Assembly (NCBI GenBank): GCA_039545295.1
Contig: BCIK01000018.1
Coordinates: 124,001 to 188,000 of the forward strand
Direction of reading: 5' to 3'
Length of the DNA stretch: 64,000 bases
Source of the DNA: Udeniomyces pyricola
Taxonomy: Eukaryota; Basidiomycota; Tremellomycetes; Cystofilobasidiales; Mrakiaceae
The notes below the pieces were generated by a model. The model was not told where the DNA came from and ran no database searches. It was given only the letters and a program-made list of their open reading frames with translations. The translations under genes were made by a program, and so were the position numbers. Shown piece after piece: positions 32,776 through 45,600 of this stretch; the first letter of the stretch is position 1, and each line of letters starts with the position of its first letter.

Positions 32776-34283
32776 TTATAGATATTTCGACAAGATGAGG
32801 TAGTCAAATCCGGCCACCTCTTCCTCTGTCAGTCCGTTCTCAACGGACGGGGATGTCGAATCAACGATGAATCTGAAATCAAAGGAACGCCGAACCAGTA
32901 ATCGGGAAACGTCAGTCAAAGTCAACTTGATCGCCGTCCGGACAAGCTTTTTCGACCTCATCGATCATCGTACATCAATCGAGACGCAGCTGGCCGCACG
33001 CTGTCATAGACGTCGAACGTCGAACGATGATCAATGATCCTCGGTTGAGAGATGGATTCAGAGGTCGTCAAGATATGGCACGACCAGCCAATCTACGGCA
33101 CGGTCTGCCGATCCGGCTGATTGGAGAACCCTATGAGGGAACGTTCCAGGAATTTGGACCGGTCGCTTGGAGCAAAATCTCAACTGACCCTAATCGTCCG
33201 TAGAATGTCCGGGCCGCAGTATTAGCTAAACTCCATGGACAGCAAAGATGAGGATAAGAAAAGCAAACATAGTTTGCACTGTAATCAGCATCGGGCCGTA
33301 AAAAAAAAAGATTCGGCAAAAGGTTGGAGCACATCACCGCGTGCGTGCGTTCTCCGACAGAACCTTGAAGAGAAGAGAACCTACCGGTGAGTACCGTGAG
33401 AACAATGCGTTTCATGCCTGTCTGCTTGCCAACGCTCTCAACGTTCTCGATCAAACGCCTCCCGATGCCTTGCTTTTGTTGCTTGTTCGACACCTGGAGC
33501 TCATAGCTAAGTCGAATAATGAGACAATCCGATCGACAACAAGGGTCGCCCCGGATAGGAACAAACAATGGAACCTACAGATAAATGACGGGCTCCTCCT
33601 GTCCGTCTGAATTCTCCTCGACGTCGAATCTCCACATAAGATAACCGTGGATTTCGAGGGGCGACGCGAGTGAACGAAGGACAATGAACCTTGACGATCG
33701 ATGGAACAATTCGGCTTTCTTCTCTTTTGGATGCCAACCAAACGAAGAAGGTTTGTACCTAGTGATTCACAGTGTTGAAGAGCGCGCGATGTTCAAAGGA
33801 GAGAGAGGATGTTAGACGACACTTTGACAAGGAAGGCAGTCTTGGGAAGTTTCTATACGTTGCATGCACACGAACAGTGTTTTCATGTTGATCTCGAACA
33901 GTGCAAAGATGGATGCTTGCTCCACTGGCAGATATGGTGAGGAGCGCAGGACTAGTGAATCCCTGTTGTTCGTAGATCATGAAATAAGACTCATGAGCCT
34001 AGATCCAACCAGAGAAGAGAAGCGAACGACAAACAAGCGTTTACCAACTTGGGATGGTCAGAGTTTTCTAGGGTAGAGATAGTAAGAAGAGGTTTGAGCT
34101 CGGCATTTGTGAGCTGTGGGATGTGAGCAGGAAGAAGACACAACAGGGATGGTGCCATGAGACATAAAGGCCGGGAAAGGGTGTATGCGTTAATGATTGC
34201 CATGAGAAAAGGTCTTGAAGGGAAGAAATTTTCACAACGATGACCTTGTTTGCGGCTTTGACGACGTCTAGCGGGGAGTTCAT
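32776..34283 (-). CDS. NAT4: NatD N-terminal acetyltransferase (Nat4/NAA40), histone H4/H2A
   Basis: Exons 5' to 3': 34283-34164, 34067-34045, 33962-33876, 33758-33579, 33506-33385, 33225-33189 and 32872-32776; 221 residues, close to the usual length. Family blocks in order: FALFEINMKTLYKPS, FGWHPKEKKAELF, RFIVLRS, GYLMWRFDVEE, VIYLYELQV, the acetyl-CoA loop QKQGIGRRL, GMKRIVLTVL, ANTAARTFYGRLG and DSTSPS. NatD acetylates the N-terminal Ser of histones H4 and H2A. The GNAT core is complete. Exon 2 is only 23 nt, and its upstream donor reads GTCTCA, which is weak; the choice is backed by phase and by an in-frame TAG that excludes a longer exon. The last intron (32873-33188) is 316 nt, with no gene seen inside it. 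Confidence 0.85.
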
Positions 34284-34915
34284 TCTTAACGGAGTATGCG
34301 ACGGCCAGGAAGAGCTATGGACGTGAACAAAAGGCAGTGTTCAATGAAGCAGGTCGGAGAAACGTGAAGAGCGTGTTGGCCGAGAGAGGGTATGAGGCGC
34401 TGCTGACGAGAGCTCTTGGTCGAGGTAGCCAGGGTTGAGCGAGCTGGAGCAATAAGCGGCTGGCGATGGTCAAGGGTGCGTTGAGCAAATGAGATGGCGA
34501 GCCGATAGAGGATGATGAGAAGCGATTAGGGGCAACGGTAGAAGTCGAGACGTTGATTGTGCAGATCAGAGGCAGCAGTCAGTACTCGGTATATATATTT
34601 TTACTCAGCCGTGGCGGCAGATTTGGGCAGATCGCCAGCGCGACACTAGCAAGCGTACAACGTACAACTTGGTACAACTCTTGTTGCAGGCCTGTTCGTC
34701 TTGGCTCGCAGTCGTCTGCCGGTTGGTTGCCCTTCGCTCGCGTCTGGTTTCCCTCTGATCAACACGTCGCGTTCTCTCTCTCCCGAGCCAAACTCGCCGC
34801 TCTCTTCATCCTTCCTTTCTTGCTTTCCCAACGTCCTTGCCATCGTCATCGCTCGTACATCATTCGTTACCCCCATCCCAACCTGCCTTGTGTCCAGATA
34901 CCCTCAGCCGGCTGA
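34284..34915. promoter_or_regulatory. Divergent promoter region between NatD and SH3-RA genes
   Basis: The 632 bp between two outward-facing start codons carry both promoters. The right part, from about 34760, is C/T-rich and probably the 5' leader of the SH3-RA gene. A TATATATTTTT stretch lies at about 34591-34601. No gene is seen. Confidence 0.5.
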
Positions 34916-37900
34916 ATGTCCAACGCCGCCTTCGACGACCATGACCACGACGACTATGACGACCACGAGATAGACCACCGCCAGGACGAGGACGAAGAGA
35001 TGTACTCGGACGAGGAGTCCGTGCGTAGCCGTTCTGCCATTGCTTCTTGTCTCTCTGCACCTCGGTCTTAGCTCTTGTCCCACCAGCTGGATGCTTGAAT
35101 TGACGCGTCAATTTGGATCGTACACTTTTCACAGGACGCAGCATCGATCGATTCGGACATCGACTTTGGCCTCAGTTACGCCCTGTGGGTTCCCCTTTCC
35201 TCCGCCCTTCTTGGGTGCCTGACTCCTCATGTCGTCATCCTGCATGCTTTGATCGCGGTCAATGCTGGTGTTCATATGAGAGCTTATCGAACCCATCTCC
35301 ATCTGTCATTCACCCCAGCCACACCTTCGTCGCCACTGTTGAGGGCCAAGCCTCGGTCGTCAAGGGGGACTCACTTCAGCTCTTGGACGATTCCAACTCG
35401 TACTGGTGGTTGGTCAACGTTCTCAAGACCGAGGACGTCGGGTACATCCCTGCTGAAAACATCGAGACTCCATTCGAGCGGCTAGCCAGACTCAACAAGT
35501 TCCGGAACGTGGACGTGAGTCATTCTGACGTAGATGTATGGCATATGCCATGGACCCCGAGGAACAAGCCAGGACGCGCCGGGTCGTCCGACCAGGGCCC
35601 AACTGATGATCCCGTTACTGACAATCTGAACATTGCATAAACGCCCGTTTAGCTTGCTGCAGCTACCTCAGAAGAAAAAGCTGTCGGTCCCACCTCTCGA
35701 CTCCAGCTCCGCAACGTCCCGGGATCGCTACAAACTGATCCAGGCGCTCTCTCTCCGTCACCCTCGCTCGTCGAGGAAAGTGCGACAAGGCGCATCGGCT
35801 TCGGACCCCCTACGTTTGTCGATCATCCGGGCGATAACCCTAGCTGGAGCGACGAATCAGATGGTGAAGGTTATGAACACGGTGAAGAGGGCGAAGCTCA
35901 GGATGAGGATGATGAGCAAGACGAGGGCAGCGATGGGGAGCATGAACGCGCGTTGGAAGACGATGGCATGGGTGAGGAGTCCTTTGGAGACGTCGGAAGG
36001 GTCAACGCGTTTGACACGATGGAGCCAGACGACGGCATGAGTTGGGATGATGAAGCAGGCATAGAAGAACAGGCGTCACACCTTGCAGCTGCCGGGTTCG
36101 CTCGATCCACACACGAAGACAGCTCAACCTACCGACAGGGCCCTCAACCTAAACAGGTCCAAGTAGTGCCCCAACTCGACCGCCTCGACTCGGAGCCCGT
36201 CGAAATCGGCGACCACGCCTCTTCTGACCCATCTTCCTCTCATCAATCCTCCTCACGAACCGCCACCGACCAAGGTCCCGTACTTGGCCGAGTTCTCCTC
36301 CCCTCCGAAATCATCACCTCACCATCGACACAATCGTCCTTTCCGTCACCTACGTCTCAAACGTCATCGGTCTCGCCCATCAAGGCCTCGCCGTCACGCG
36401 ACTTCCTGGACCCTGCCCTCGAGACGGGCGAGACGCGTCGCATCTTTGCCACCCCAGCCGTAGCCCGTGCGAGTCCACCGACAAGCTACCTTACAGGCGA
36501 AAGCTTGCAACAGCCCGAAATGAGGCGCAACGTTAGCGTTGGCTCAATAGCTTCTTCCGGTGGGGACTCGACCGAGAACGATCACGAGTCGGACGCCGCC
36601 TTAGCGAACGGAGACAACAAGCAGAAGAAAAAGAACTCAGTCTTTGGCTCGCTGTTTAAGAAAAAAGACCGCAAGGACAAGGGCATCCGCGCCTCAACTA
36701 CACTTGGCGGCGGCGGGAGCGAGGCCAGCGACAGCACTCACGACCGCAGCTCTCTTGAAGATGCCGGACCTCACTACCGCTCGCTTGAAGAATCACGTCA
36801 AGGGGACTCAAATCTGGTTCGAACCTCGACGTCATCATCTCACATCAGTACATCGTCCACCGACCTCAAACGTGCCGGCGCCGCCTCGACCACCGACCAG
36901 CTTAGTCCAAACGGCACGTCGCACTCGCTGCGACTTCAGCAGATCGATCAGCAGCAACAAGCCCTCTACCATCAATATCTCTCTCAAACTGTCCACTCAC
37001 CCGACTCGCAGACCCACCCTTCCCTTTCATACGGTACACAAGCTGCTGCCGCTGTCGCTCAGTCGTCGGCTTCGTCGCGTCTTGCTCGGGCCTCGCTTGG
37101 TTCGACGCCGAAAGCTCGGCCCGGAAGTCTGATCGTTACTCCCAATGCGGCCAGCGCCCACCATGCTACGACCATCACGAGCCCCGACGGGGTTTCAGTC
37201 GCAACGCTGAGTGTGCTCCGGATCTTTGCTGGTCACGCTGTCGAGTCCGAGGCGACGTTCAAGACGGTGCTCCTCAACGAGTCGACGACGACAGGGGATC
37301 TTCTTCATCAAGCAATCCAGCGATTTGGTCTCGGCGCGTCCGAGCGTCCCGACGACTACTTTCTCACTGTCAAGGGCGTTGACGGGCTGGAAGAGGTCCT
37401 CGGAGCTGAAGGACATCCGCTCGTCGTGTTTGATTCTCTAAACCAAGAGGATGGCACCCTTCCCACCGTTCGGCGATCGTCCATTGATTCGGTCACGTCA
37501 AATCTATCCCTGAACCCCGCAATTGCTCGCCTCGGCGACTGGAGTGACGACACGGTTGTCAAGCTCTACCTCAACAAGCGATCCGACTTTGACCCCTCTT
37601 CCTCGACAGCCTCGTCCCAATCCGCCTTTTCTGAGCCGGGCTACAGTCGCGCTGGCCCGCTCTCGAACGAGCCATTGTCACCTATGGTGGGTGGCTCAAG
37701 CCAGACCAACCGATTCACGATCCAGATCTTGATTCATCCCGAAGATCTGCCCGACGGCATGACCTTTGACGTCACGACCGAAGCCATCGTACCCCGATCG
37801 TCCCTCAAGCCTCGGTCTATCGCCTCGGTCCCAACCTCGCCCATCATTGGCGAAGAAGTTTCCCAGGCGGAGCGACGAAAGTTCTTCCTCTTCCCGGCCA

Positions 37901-39824
37901 ACACGACCGTGGCCGAGGCCGTCGAGATTTCACTCGACCGATTTGGCATCGCCGACGGGGTTGTTGACGGAGGAGATGAGGTAGAAGAGAAACTCAGCCA
38001 GCGTAAGAGCCTTGCTCGCGTCCGGTACGGCCTTGCCGTCAAACTGTCGTCAGGAGAAGGTCAGTTCTTGCGCAGCGTCCGACCTGACTCGATGTATGCG
38101 CCGTTTGGATCTGAATTGATGCCGTCTTGTTCATCTTGTCATCTTTTCTTTGCCTGCGTTTATATATATATATATATATTCTCGCCACAACAGAAAGACC
38201 TCTCCATCCATCTGCTAAAATTCTTGACATGTATGTCACCCCTCCTGTTCTTCGCTCCCAAACGGTCGGTGACGCCCGCGAGCGCCGGAGATCCCGAGAA
38301 GTTCCTCTCGCCAAACCCGAAGATATTCTCCCCTCCGATCCCAGCTTCATCATCCGTCGAGCTCAGCCTCGGTCGGTAAACCTCTTAACCGCCTCGTCCC
38401 ATCAGCAGAACCGTCGATCTAAAAGCTCCATCTACTCCGACGACGATGGCTCGACCTCATCTAAGCAACGCATTAGCCGTGCTAGTAGTCTGCTCTCCGA
38501 CCGCTCAGCCAAACCGTCGCAACGCTCCTCGCGAAGCTCCATGGGAAGTGAGAAAACAATCGAGGACATCACCCTAACGCATCCTGCTCAGCCCTCTCGT
38601 CAAGAAATCATCGCCGCCCAACGAGCTGCCTCGCGAGCTAACCAGCTTGCTATCCTCTCGGCTTCGGCCAACGCACAGACGCGAGGCATCGATCTCGTCC
38701 TTTCTCATGACCAAGGCACCGTCCGATCCTCAAGACTTTTTGTCCCTTCCAAAGGAGAAGAGGAAATCCGTTATTCTTACCTCGAGCCGAATGGTGGGAC
38801 CGAGTACGATATCTCAGAGCTTATCGAGGAGGAATGGAGGCCGGTCGATCGCACGGCTGGGCGCGCCGGAGCTGGAGTTCTCTCGACCTTGACTCACACC
38901 TTCGCAGGCGCAAAAGAGGCGGAGGATAGTACGGTGGGTCAGGCAGACGTATTGGTGGGTGTTTTGAAGGAACAGGAATCGAGGGATGCTGGACAGAGCT
39001 CAGCCGAAGATGGCTCGCCGGGCATCGACCAACGGATCGAACGAGTCTTGCAGAAAGTACGAGATGGTAGCGTCCGACCTTCGAAAGTGCGGTCCACCGA
39101 CAGCACGATCGCCTCTCGCGACGAGGATCTAGCCGCAATAAGTCAGCCCTCTGAAGGTCCTGATAGCTCGGTTCGGTCAACATCTGTCACACCGAGTCAG
39201 CAGACGTCAGACCTTCCTTACCGACGCCGGTCTGAAGATCATCCGCAATCCTCGCCCACGTCTAACTCGTCCCTCTCACGCTCCACCGGCGTCACCTCGG
39301 CGACGTCTGGCCTCGATGCAAGTATGACCAGCCAACAAACGCTTCCCTCGACGACTGTCCCATCGACGGGCAATACACCTACGCCAGCCCAACAATACCG
39401 ATCTCTCTCTTCAACGTCTAACAACCATGACCCCGTCACCTCATCCTCCCTTCGCGAAGAGTCGACGTCTGCGTCTCGACCGGGCGCCAGTGTCGCTCGC
39501 CTCTCTTCCTCATCGACTGCTCGACCGCGCATGGTCGTTCCGCGGGATGATTTTGGTATCAAGAACATGCTCGCTGCCATCGCCGCTCGGTCACGCGACC
39601 CTCTTTCGAGCTCGCGCGCGCTCGGGGTCTCGACGAAACGGGTCGGGTCGCAGGACGAGGTAGAAAAGCGGTTGTTTGGCGAGCGGGTTGTTGATCCAAC
39701 GCCGTCGTGGGAAGGGCGCAAGGCAATGGGGGAGATTCAAAAGGGACTTGACGCGTTCGATCGAGAGCTCGACGGGCTGTTGGAAAGGGTCATCGCCGCC
39801 GCGTCCGTCAAGGCATCATCGTGA
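34916..39824 (+). CDS. SH3 and Ras-association domain protein (Bud14/Tea4-type SH3)
   Basis: Exons 34916-35020, 35135-35184, 35319-35514, 35653-38059 and 38194-39824 encode 1462 residues. After an acidic N-terminus, the SH3 domain (about 50-107) contains HTFVATVEGQASVVKGD, LLDDSNSYWWLV and GYIPAENIETP followed by ERLARLNKFRN, which is the signature of Bud14/TeaC/Tea4 proteins that link microtubule ends or formins to cell polarity. A ubiquitin-like Ras-association domain lies at about 634-735 (LSVLRIFAGHAV, TTGDLLHQAIQRFGL, DDYFLTVK). A second related segment at about 803-935 (FTIQILIHPEDL, TVAEAVEISLDRFGI) looks like a divergent copy. The rest is Ser/Thr-rich and probably disordered. The role in polarity and Ras-type GTPase binding is inferred. 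The last intron holds a TA microsatellite. Confidence 0.85.
38160..38179 (+). repeat. TA microsatellite in an intron of the SH3-RA gene
   Basis: About ten TA units lie in the intron 38060-38193, 15 bases before the acceptor. The intron boundaries keep the RA-like domain in frame. Confidence 0.85.
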
Positions 39825-40340
39825 TGAGGATGATAGAGGAGCTGGTGTGGAAGACTCGTGATGTTGCTATCGGAAGGACGGGTGGCTGCCGTCAGCGGAT
39901 TGGGTTATGATAAACGGACGTTGGTTCCTCTGCGGAGGTGTCATCTTTTTCCCTTGCTTCGTTGTGCTTTCATTCTCTTTTCTTCGTCTTTTTTTTTTTT
40001 TTGCGCTGTTCTTGGAAATTTCCCTCCTTTTCTCCTTCTTAATATGTTTTCCTAACTGCATGATGACGCGTCTCATTCTGTTTTCTAGTTCAATTTTTGG
40101 ATTTTCTCTGTTCCTTTTTTCCTATATAACACCCGTCTCTTGCTGAAAGTCGATGGATGAATGACGGGAGCGATCTACATCCGACGTGTCCCGCTCGACC
40201 GAGGACTGATGTACGATGCGCTGATGACGTAATTAGATCACAGACTCACCAAACCACCGCCGTGATCGGCTTACGTCGAGTCCCGCATGCCACGTTGCTT
40301 TCCATCCTAACCATCACCCGTCCTCACTGTCGCCTTCAAC
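39825..40340. other. Intergenic, SH3-RA to DUF1295 gene
   Basis: The 516 bp contain a T/C-rich segment at about 39940-40140, including a T run at 39990-40002, typical of the 3' ends in this window. The promoter of the next gene must lie in the right 200 bp. No gene is seen. Confidence 0.55.
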
Positions 40341-42353
40341 ATGCGTTCTCCCTTCCATATGGCATCCGCCAAAGTACTTGATCATCTGCCACCCTTTCCT
40401 TCATTTCCGCTTCATCAGATCGCCGCGTTTCCCCGACAACTTGAAGCCCTTATCAAGGCCCCGCCCGCCCTCTCACTCGCGTCGCTCCACCAGCTTTACG
40501 TTGATTCGGACCCCTTCGTTACTGCGTCTGCTTTCTGCCTTTACAACATTCTCTGGACTTGGATTGGGGGAGAGATCACGGGTAACGTGTCCCAAGTTGA
40601 CAGGGTGTACGTGAGATACCATCGGTTGCAACATACTCAGCCGAGATGGACAAGTGACGTCCCTGACTGACGAACCTCTTTGCGCCTCTTTCCCCGTTTC
40701 TTGCCCACATCGGTCTTCTCGATCTCTTTCCATGCACTTATACTCAACTTGTACCGGATCGCTCCGATGTGGTCTCACATCGACAGTTGGCAGCTACTTC
40801 CTCTCGCCTACACCACTCACTTCACATTCCATCCGCTCATCGCACTCTACCACTCGACCTCGGCCTCGCAGCGACCACAAACTATTTCAGACGCTCTCGC
40901 GTTTATCACGACCAACATCGATAGGCGACAGGCATTGATGCTGTTCACGCAAACTATTTGGTCCTTGAGGCTGAGTTACAATGCCTGGCGACGTGGCTTC
41001 TTTTCCTTGAGCAGCGAGGATTACCGGTAAGCCCGTTCTTGAATTTGCAACCTGCTTGGAAGGCACATTGATGGAGTAGATGGTCAGCTGTGATTGGTCA
41101 GCATGGGTGATAGTGTAGCGGAGAGAAATGATGACAGTCTTGTCGTGCAAGGAATAAGGCTGATGTATATGATTTATGATTGTGAATTGGTTTTCAGATG
41201 GCCTATTTACCGAGCGAAGCTTCCGGTCTGGCTGTTCAAGATTTTCAACCTGACCTTCATCGGTGAGTCTTGCTTAGCTAAAACGGCGTTGCCTGGTCGT
41301 TCGTCAGAGGCTAATGATGCTCTGTTGGATCTGCAGCCATTTTCCAAAACATCCTTCTTTTCGCGATCGCACTTCCATCCTATTACCTCCTCGTCCAGGC
41401 TCACCCCGGGATCTACAGCGTCCCGAAACTACCCAAGAAGTTTGCTAGCGCACTCCAAACAACTCCGTACCTTACTAAGGCTGATTACGCGCTCGGAGCG
41501 GCCGCTTTGCTCTGCGTCTACGGTGAATTTGTTTCGGACAACATTCAGCAAGCATACCAGACTTGGAAGCACACGCCACCCGCGCGACGTCAGCCGACCA
41601 AGACATGGCGATCGCTCTTCGGCAGCTCTATCACCTGGGGAAAGGCTGACCTCGACCGGGGGTTTGTGTCACAAGGTACCTGGGCTTACTCTCGTCACCC
41701 TGTAAGTACCTTCTCAATCTTTACCCCACTCCAACCGCTTCAACAGCTTGCTTGCATTATGTACGTTCGGTCAGCTTATGCACGAATTTCTCCCATCACA
41801 GGCGTTCCTCCTCGAGCAGTCCTTCTGGTGGCTCCAAGCATTCTTCCCTCTTTTGCCTATCCTTGGTGGATTCCCAACTACCCTCAAGCAGGCCTGGATT
41901 GGCCACAAGCATGATCTTCTCAAAGTGTCTAAGGCAGTTTATGCCCAGGTCCTGAAGGATTCGTTCCCATGGTGGGCGCTGGGAGGATCGCTTGCTCTCT
42001 CTGGCTTGTTTGTCGCCTCGACGTGAGTCCTCATCACTTTCCACATGACTGTGACCAACTTTGATTGATGATCGACCACTCATCCTCTCCCTCTTCCCCA
42101 ATTTCTCACCACACATCCGTCGTGATCCCTGCCACCCTCGTTGCATCCTGTCAGTATCTTCACGGAATCCATCACGACACCCAAATACCCGGCCTACAAG
42201 ACATACCAGGCCCGTGTCGGCATGTTTGCACCGATCCAGACGTTTGGAAAGCGCATTTGGTTGACCCTCACTCGAGGTAATGCGGCTCGCAAGCAGATGG
42301 AGCGCGAGCTCGGTTGGGGAACGACTCCCGAAGGCAGAATCAAGCGAGATTGA
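40341..42353 (+). CDS. DUF1295 (steroid 5-alpha-reductase-like) multi-pass membrane protein
   Basis: Exons 40341-40606, 40787-41026, 41198-41262, 41337-41701, 41802-42022 and 42155-42353 encode 451 residues. Family blocks: SQVDRVWQLLPLAY, the helix TQTIWSLRLSYNAWRRG, SSEDYRWPIYR, FNLTFIAIFQNILLF, DLDRGFVSQGTWAYSRHP, LLEQSFWWLQA and, near the end, YPAYKTYQARVGMF. DUF1295 proteins belong to the isoprenylcysteine-methyltransferase/steroid-reductase membrane clan and usually have seven or eight helices in the ER; the substrate is not known. The first donor is GTACGT at 40607, and the acceptor follows CGACAG. This gives VDRVWQ, which the family expects, and excludes an in-frame stop at 40668. An ATG at 40359 is an alternative start. 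Confidence 0.87.
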
Positions 42354-42680
42354 TTGGGATAGTGACGTCCCAACTACCTCAATCTCTAGATCGCGTGTAG
42401 TAATATCTTTTGAGCATGCTCGTTTGCAATACACAAGGACATTATCCTGTCACTTTTTCTGCGGTAGTTTAGATCTTGATGAGTCAAATAAAATAAAGCG
42501 CAAACAGAAGCCGGGCAAAGGAAAATAGGCCAACCGGGCGATGACCCAAGATACGGCGGCACCCGCTGCTGCGCGCCGGACTGGCCTTCCTCTTCCCACT
42601 CCTTCACCTCTTGTTCCCTTGTCCACACCACCACCTACCCCCACGCTCAACCCTCATCTCAAGTTTCCGAATCACTCACC
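42354..42680. promoter_or_regulatory. Intergenic, DUF1295 to CHFR-like gene
   Basis: Only 327 bp separate the stop and the next start in the same direction. The right third is C/T- and CCAC-rich, and CACC directly precedes the chosen ATG at 42681. No gene is seen. Confidence 0.5.
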
Positions 42681-45600
42681 ATGGAAGAAGTTTCACAACC
42701 CAGCATATCCTCCTCCACACCCTCTACTGCCAGCCTTATCGCACCCGATCCGTGGTCGTCCTCAATCACGCCGTCCAAGCGCGCCCGGGAGGACAGGGAT
42801 GACGATCCAGCGGTACCCCCATCCGACGAGCCGTTCATCAAGATCGCGAGGACTGATGTCTCTGGCGGGAAATCATCGGGCACCCATATGACTTCCCTCT
42901 CTTTAGATCTTACGTCGTCTTCTGACCCTCCCACGGTCGATCTCAAAGGCAAAGGCAGAGCGGACCCCCTTGATCTGAACCCCACCCCAACGCTAGTAGA
43001 AGCGAGCGGCGATAACCCTGATACCAAGGGTTTGTGTCTCTCCTCGACCAAATCTGCTTCAACAGTTGAAGAAAGCCAGCCAAACTCTATGGAACGTATG
43101 ATTGATGCATTGGAGCAAGAGCTTTGGTGTGGAGTAAGTTTGAAGACGCTCGAACCGTTCAATGTAGGGATGGGGGATGTGAAGCACGTACTAGCTGCCC
43201 TTTCCCATAGCTTTTTCCTTGATCTGGCGCTTGGCAGCCTTGCTTTACCTCAGAGGCACTGCGTTAGGTGCTTGGAATGCATGCAATCAACTGACATCTT
43301 TGAGCTTCTCAATGTATGCGCCTCCTACTCCTCCCTCCCGGCAGCTCTGTGCAGCCCCGTGCTACAAGCCTGTCGTGCTCTCTCCATGCGGCCATGCCTA
43401 CTGCGGCTCCTGCTGCTCGCTCTACCTCAAGGTGCCGTCTACTCACTTGCGCTATCGCACGACGCCCTCATCACCATCATAGTCCAATAACTCATTAATC
43501 CGATCCATCTGTGTGACCTTCACTAGTCGGTGCATCCTACCCCGAGTGCCTGCCCTGGCTGCCGAACGACCGTATCGACGGCAAGCTTCAGTCGAACACT
43601 CGCAAACCTGGTGGACTTGCTCGTCATGTGAGTCGCAACTCTCGGATTCGCTGGGTTGTCGAAATGTATTTCTGACTCATGTTTTTCTATGCTTTCTCTG
43701 GGACGCGTAGTCACGCTCCCGATAGGGCCCGAGTCCAAACAGAGATGGATCAAGCAGACGAGACTTGGGATATCGGCGATCCCCTAAAGGTACGGGACTC
43801 GCGCCGCAAACACTCGAGCGTTGCGAGACGGCGCGGAATGATCACCAGGGGAAACCGCTCTCAACGACCCCAACGCTGACATGACAATATTCTTCATATA
43901 AACAGTTCTCAGCGCCGCCTCCTCCTCCAGTCGCCCTACGTCCCTCGGAGACTTACCGACCCTGCCCGCATTGTATCGCTGGTCATTCCTCAGGCTATCA
44001 ATGTCCCATTCCTGTGAGAGCCAATCCCTCTCGCCCCCGTTTACGCCAGCTACCCGACCTCAACTGATCAAACGACACCTCTTGTCAGGTCCCAACTGGG
44101 TTGGACGCGCTACCGCTCGATGGTCCCTGTCCGGATAACCATTTCCTTTGCCACTGTGGACGATTGGCCGCGTCAGGAGCGCCGTCGTCTGCTGCATGCT
44201 CGATCTGCGAGGATGGGTGAGTTTACACGTCACCTGTGTGTGCTACTAGTCGATTCTGCCGCTGTTCCAGCTGACTGGAGGGACTGCCTTGGAAATCTTC
44301 ATCGTTAGGTACTGTGGTGCTACCGGATGCTCTCCGCTGTGCCTTGCAACCTCCAAACCGAGCTCCCAATGGGGCAGGTCGAATTTGGGATTCGCCGACA
44401 TGGTTGCCGATTCTCAGTGCGATGGTGCGGGATCTGGTTTTCCCGCTTTAGCCACACTGTTGAAGCTCCAGAATTGCTGATACTTATGTCTCTGGCTCTT
44501 TTTCGTTCTTCTTCAGAACTCATGAATGCCTTTCGGGACAATCAAGAGGAGATTCGCATCTTTTCCGGTACGCGCAAATACTCATCCAACCAGGCGGCTT
44601 GGCTTCATTCTTCCTACCACCGTTTTCGTTCTGGAAGAAGTGACTGACTTCTATCTCGATCTTGGTCTAGATTATATCATGTCCGACTCGACAATCACCC
44701 CGCAGAGTCAGTCGCATTCCCGTGCAGAGTTCCTCCGAACAGACGTCGCCTCCCAGTGTGTCTGACATGTTTTCTGATTTTACCCCCAGGTGTCTATGCA
44801 GAAATTCTTGCTTGGCTCGACACAGACGACGCAAAGGAACGCGACGGCATCCGAGGAATCTTCAGACGCGTCGATGTCGGCATTCACTCCAACTTGCGCG
44901 AAGGCATCCGTATCGAAAAGGTCTGCCTTAGTTGCTCCGATGATTTGATGGCGTCAGTCTTTTTTCCCTTCGTACCAGTAGTCTCGGCTCCCTTTGTGCT
45001 CGGCGTTCAAGCTCTAAATACGGTGTTCGCTTCGGACTGTGTTCTCTCCTCTATCAGTTGTGGTCTGTATGAGTGGTGGACTCGACGTCGCCCAACAGTT
45101 CTCGATCAACTCGAAAAAGCCGTCGCTCACAAACCTGATTGCTGCTGGGGAAGGACGTGTTATCGTCAGGGAAACGCCATCCACGTCAAGAAATGTCAGT
45201 CCGTCGTCTCCGAATTGACCAGTTACTTTACTTTTGGAGTGTCACCATGCATGCATGGTGATGATTGCTGACGTTTCACCTATCCTTGCCCTTTGCTTTC
45301 GGTTGTCATCCCTCTAGTCAATCATATCTGCTCTCCTCTGGTAAGTTAGGCATGACGTATTGTCCTTCTTTGAGGAAACCCCATGTCAGCGGCTGATATG
45401 ACTGATACATATCTCACCAGCCCGCCGACGTTATCGATGCTGTCGAACAAGATGACAATCCTCTCCCCGTCGCAACCACCTTGACCACGACTATGCCCGG
45501 ACTTGCTGCCGTCGACCACGACCCAACCAGGCTCAGCATCGGTCCTTCTTCGGGCCCTCTCTTTGCTCATCCGGACAGCGACGACGATGAAGAAGATGAA

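Noticed and set aside
34081..34131. Exon LTNAELKPLLTIST in the NatD gene
   Set aside because: It cannot be joined in phase to the following FALFEINMKTLY exon, whereas the 23-nt exon at 34045-34067 can.
40671..40786. Hydrophobic frame (FLPTSVFSISFHAL) just before exon 2 of the DUF1295 gene, at first taken as exon with a missing AG acceptor
   Set aside because: Using the strong GTACGT donor at 40607 and the acceptor at 40786 restores the family motif VDRVWQLLP in phase, so this stretch is intron.
44702..44752. Possible extra exon in the CHFR-like gene between AG at 44701 and GT at 44753
   Set aside because: Including it breaks the reading phase into the next exon; direct joining of 44567 to 44790 keeps it. 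A linker exon with other borders remains possible.
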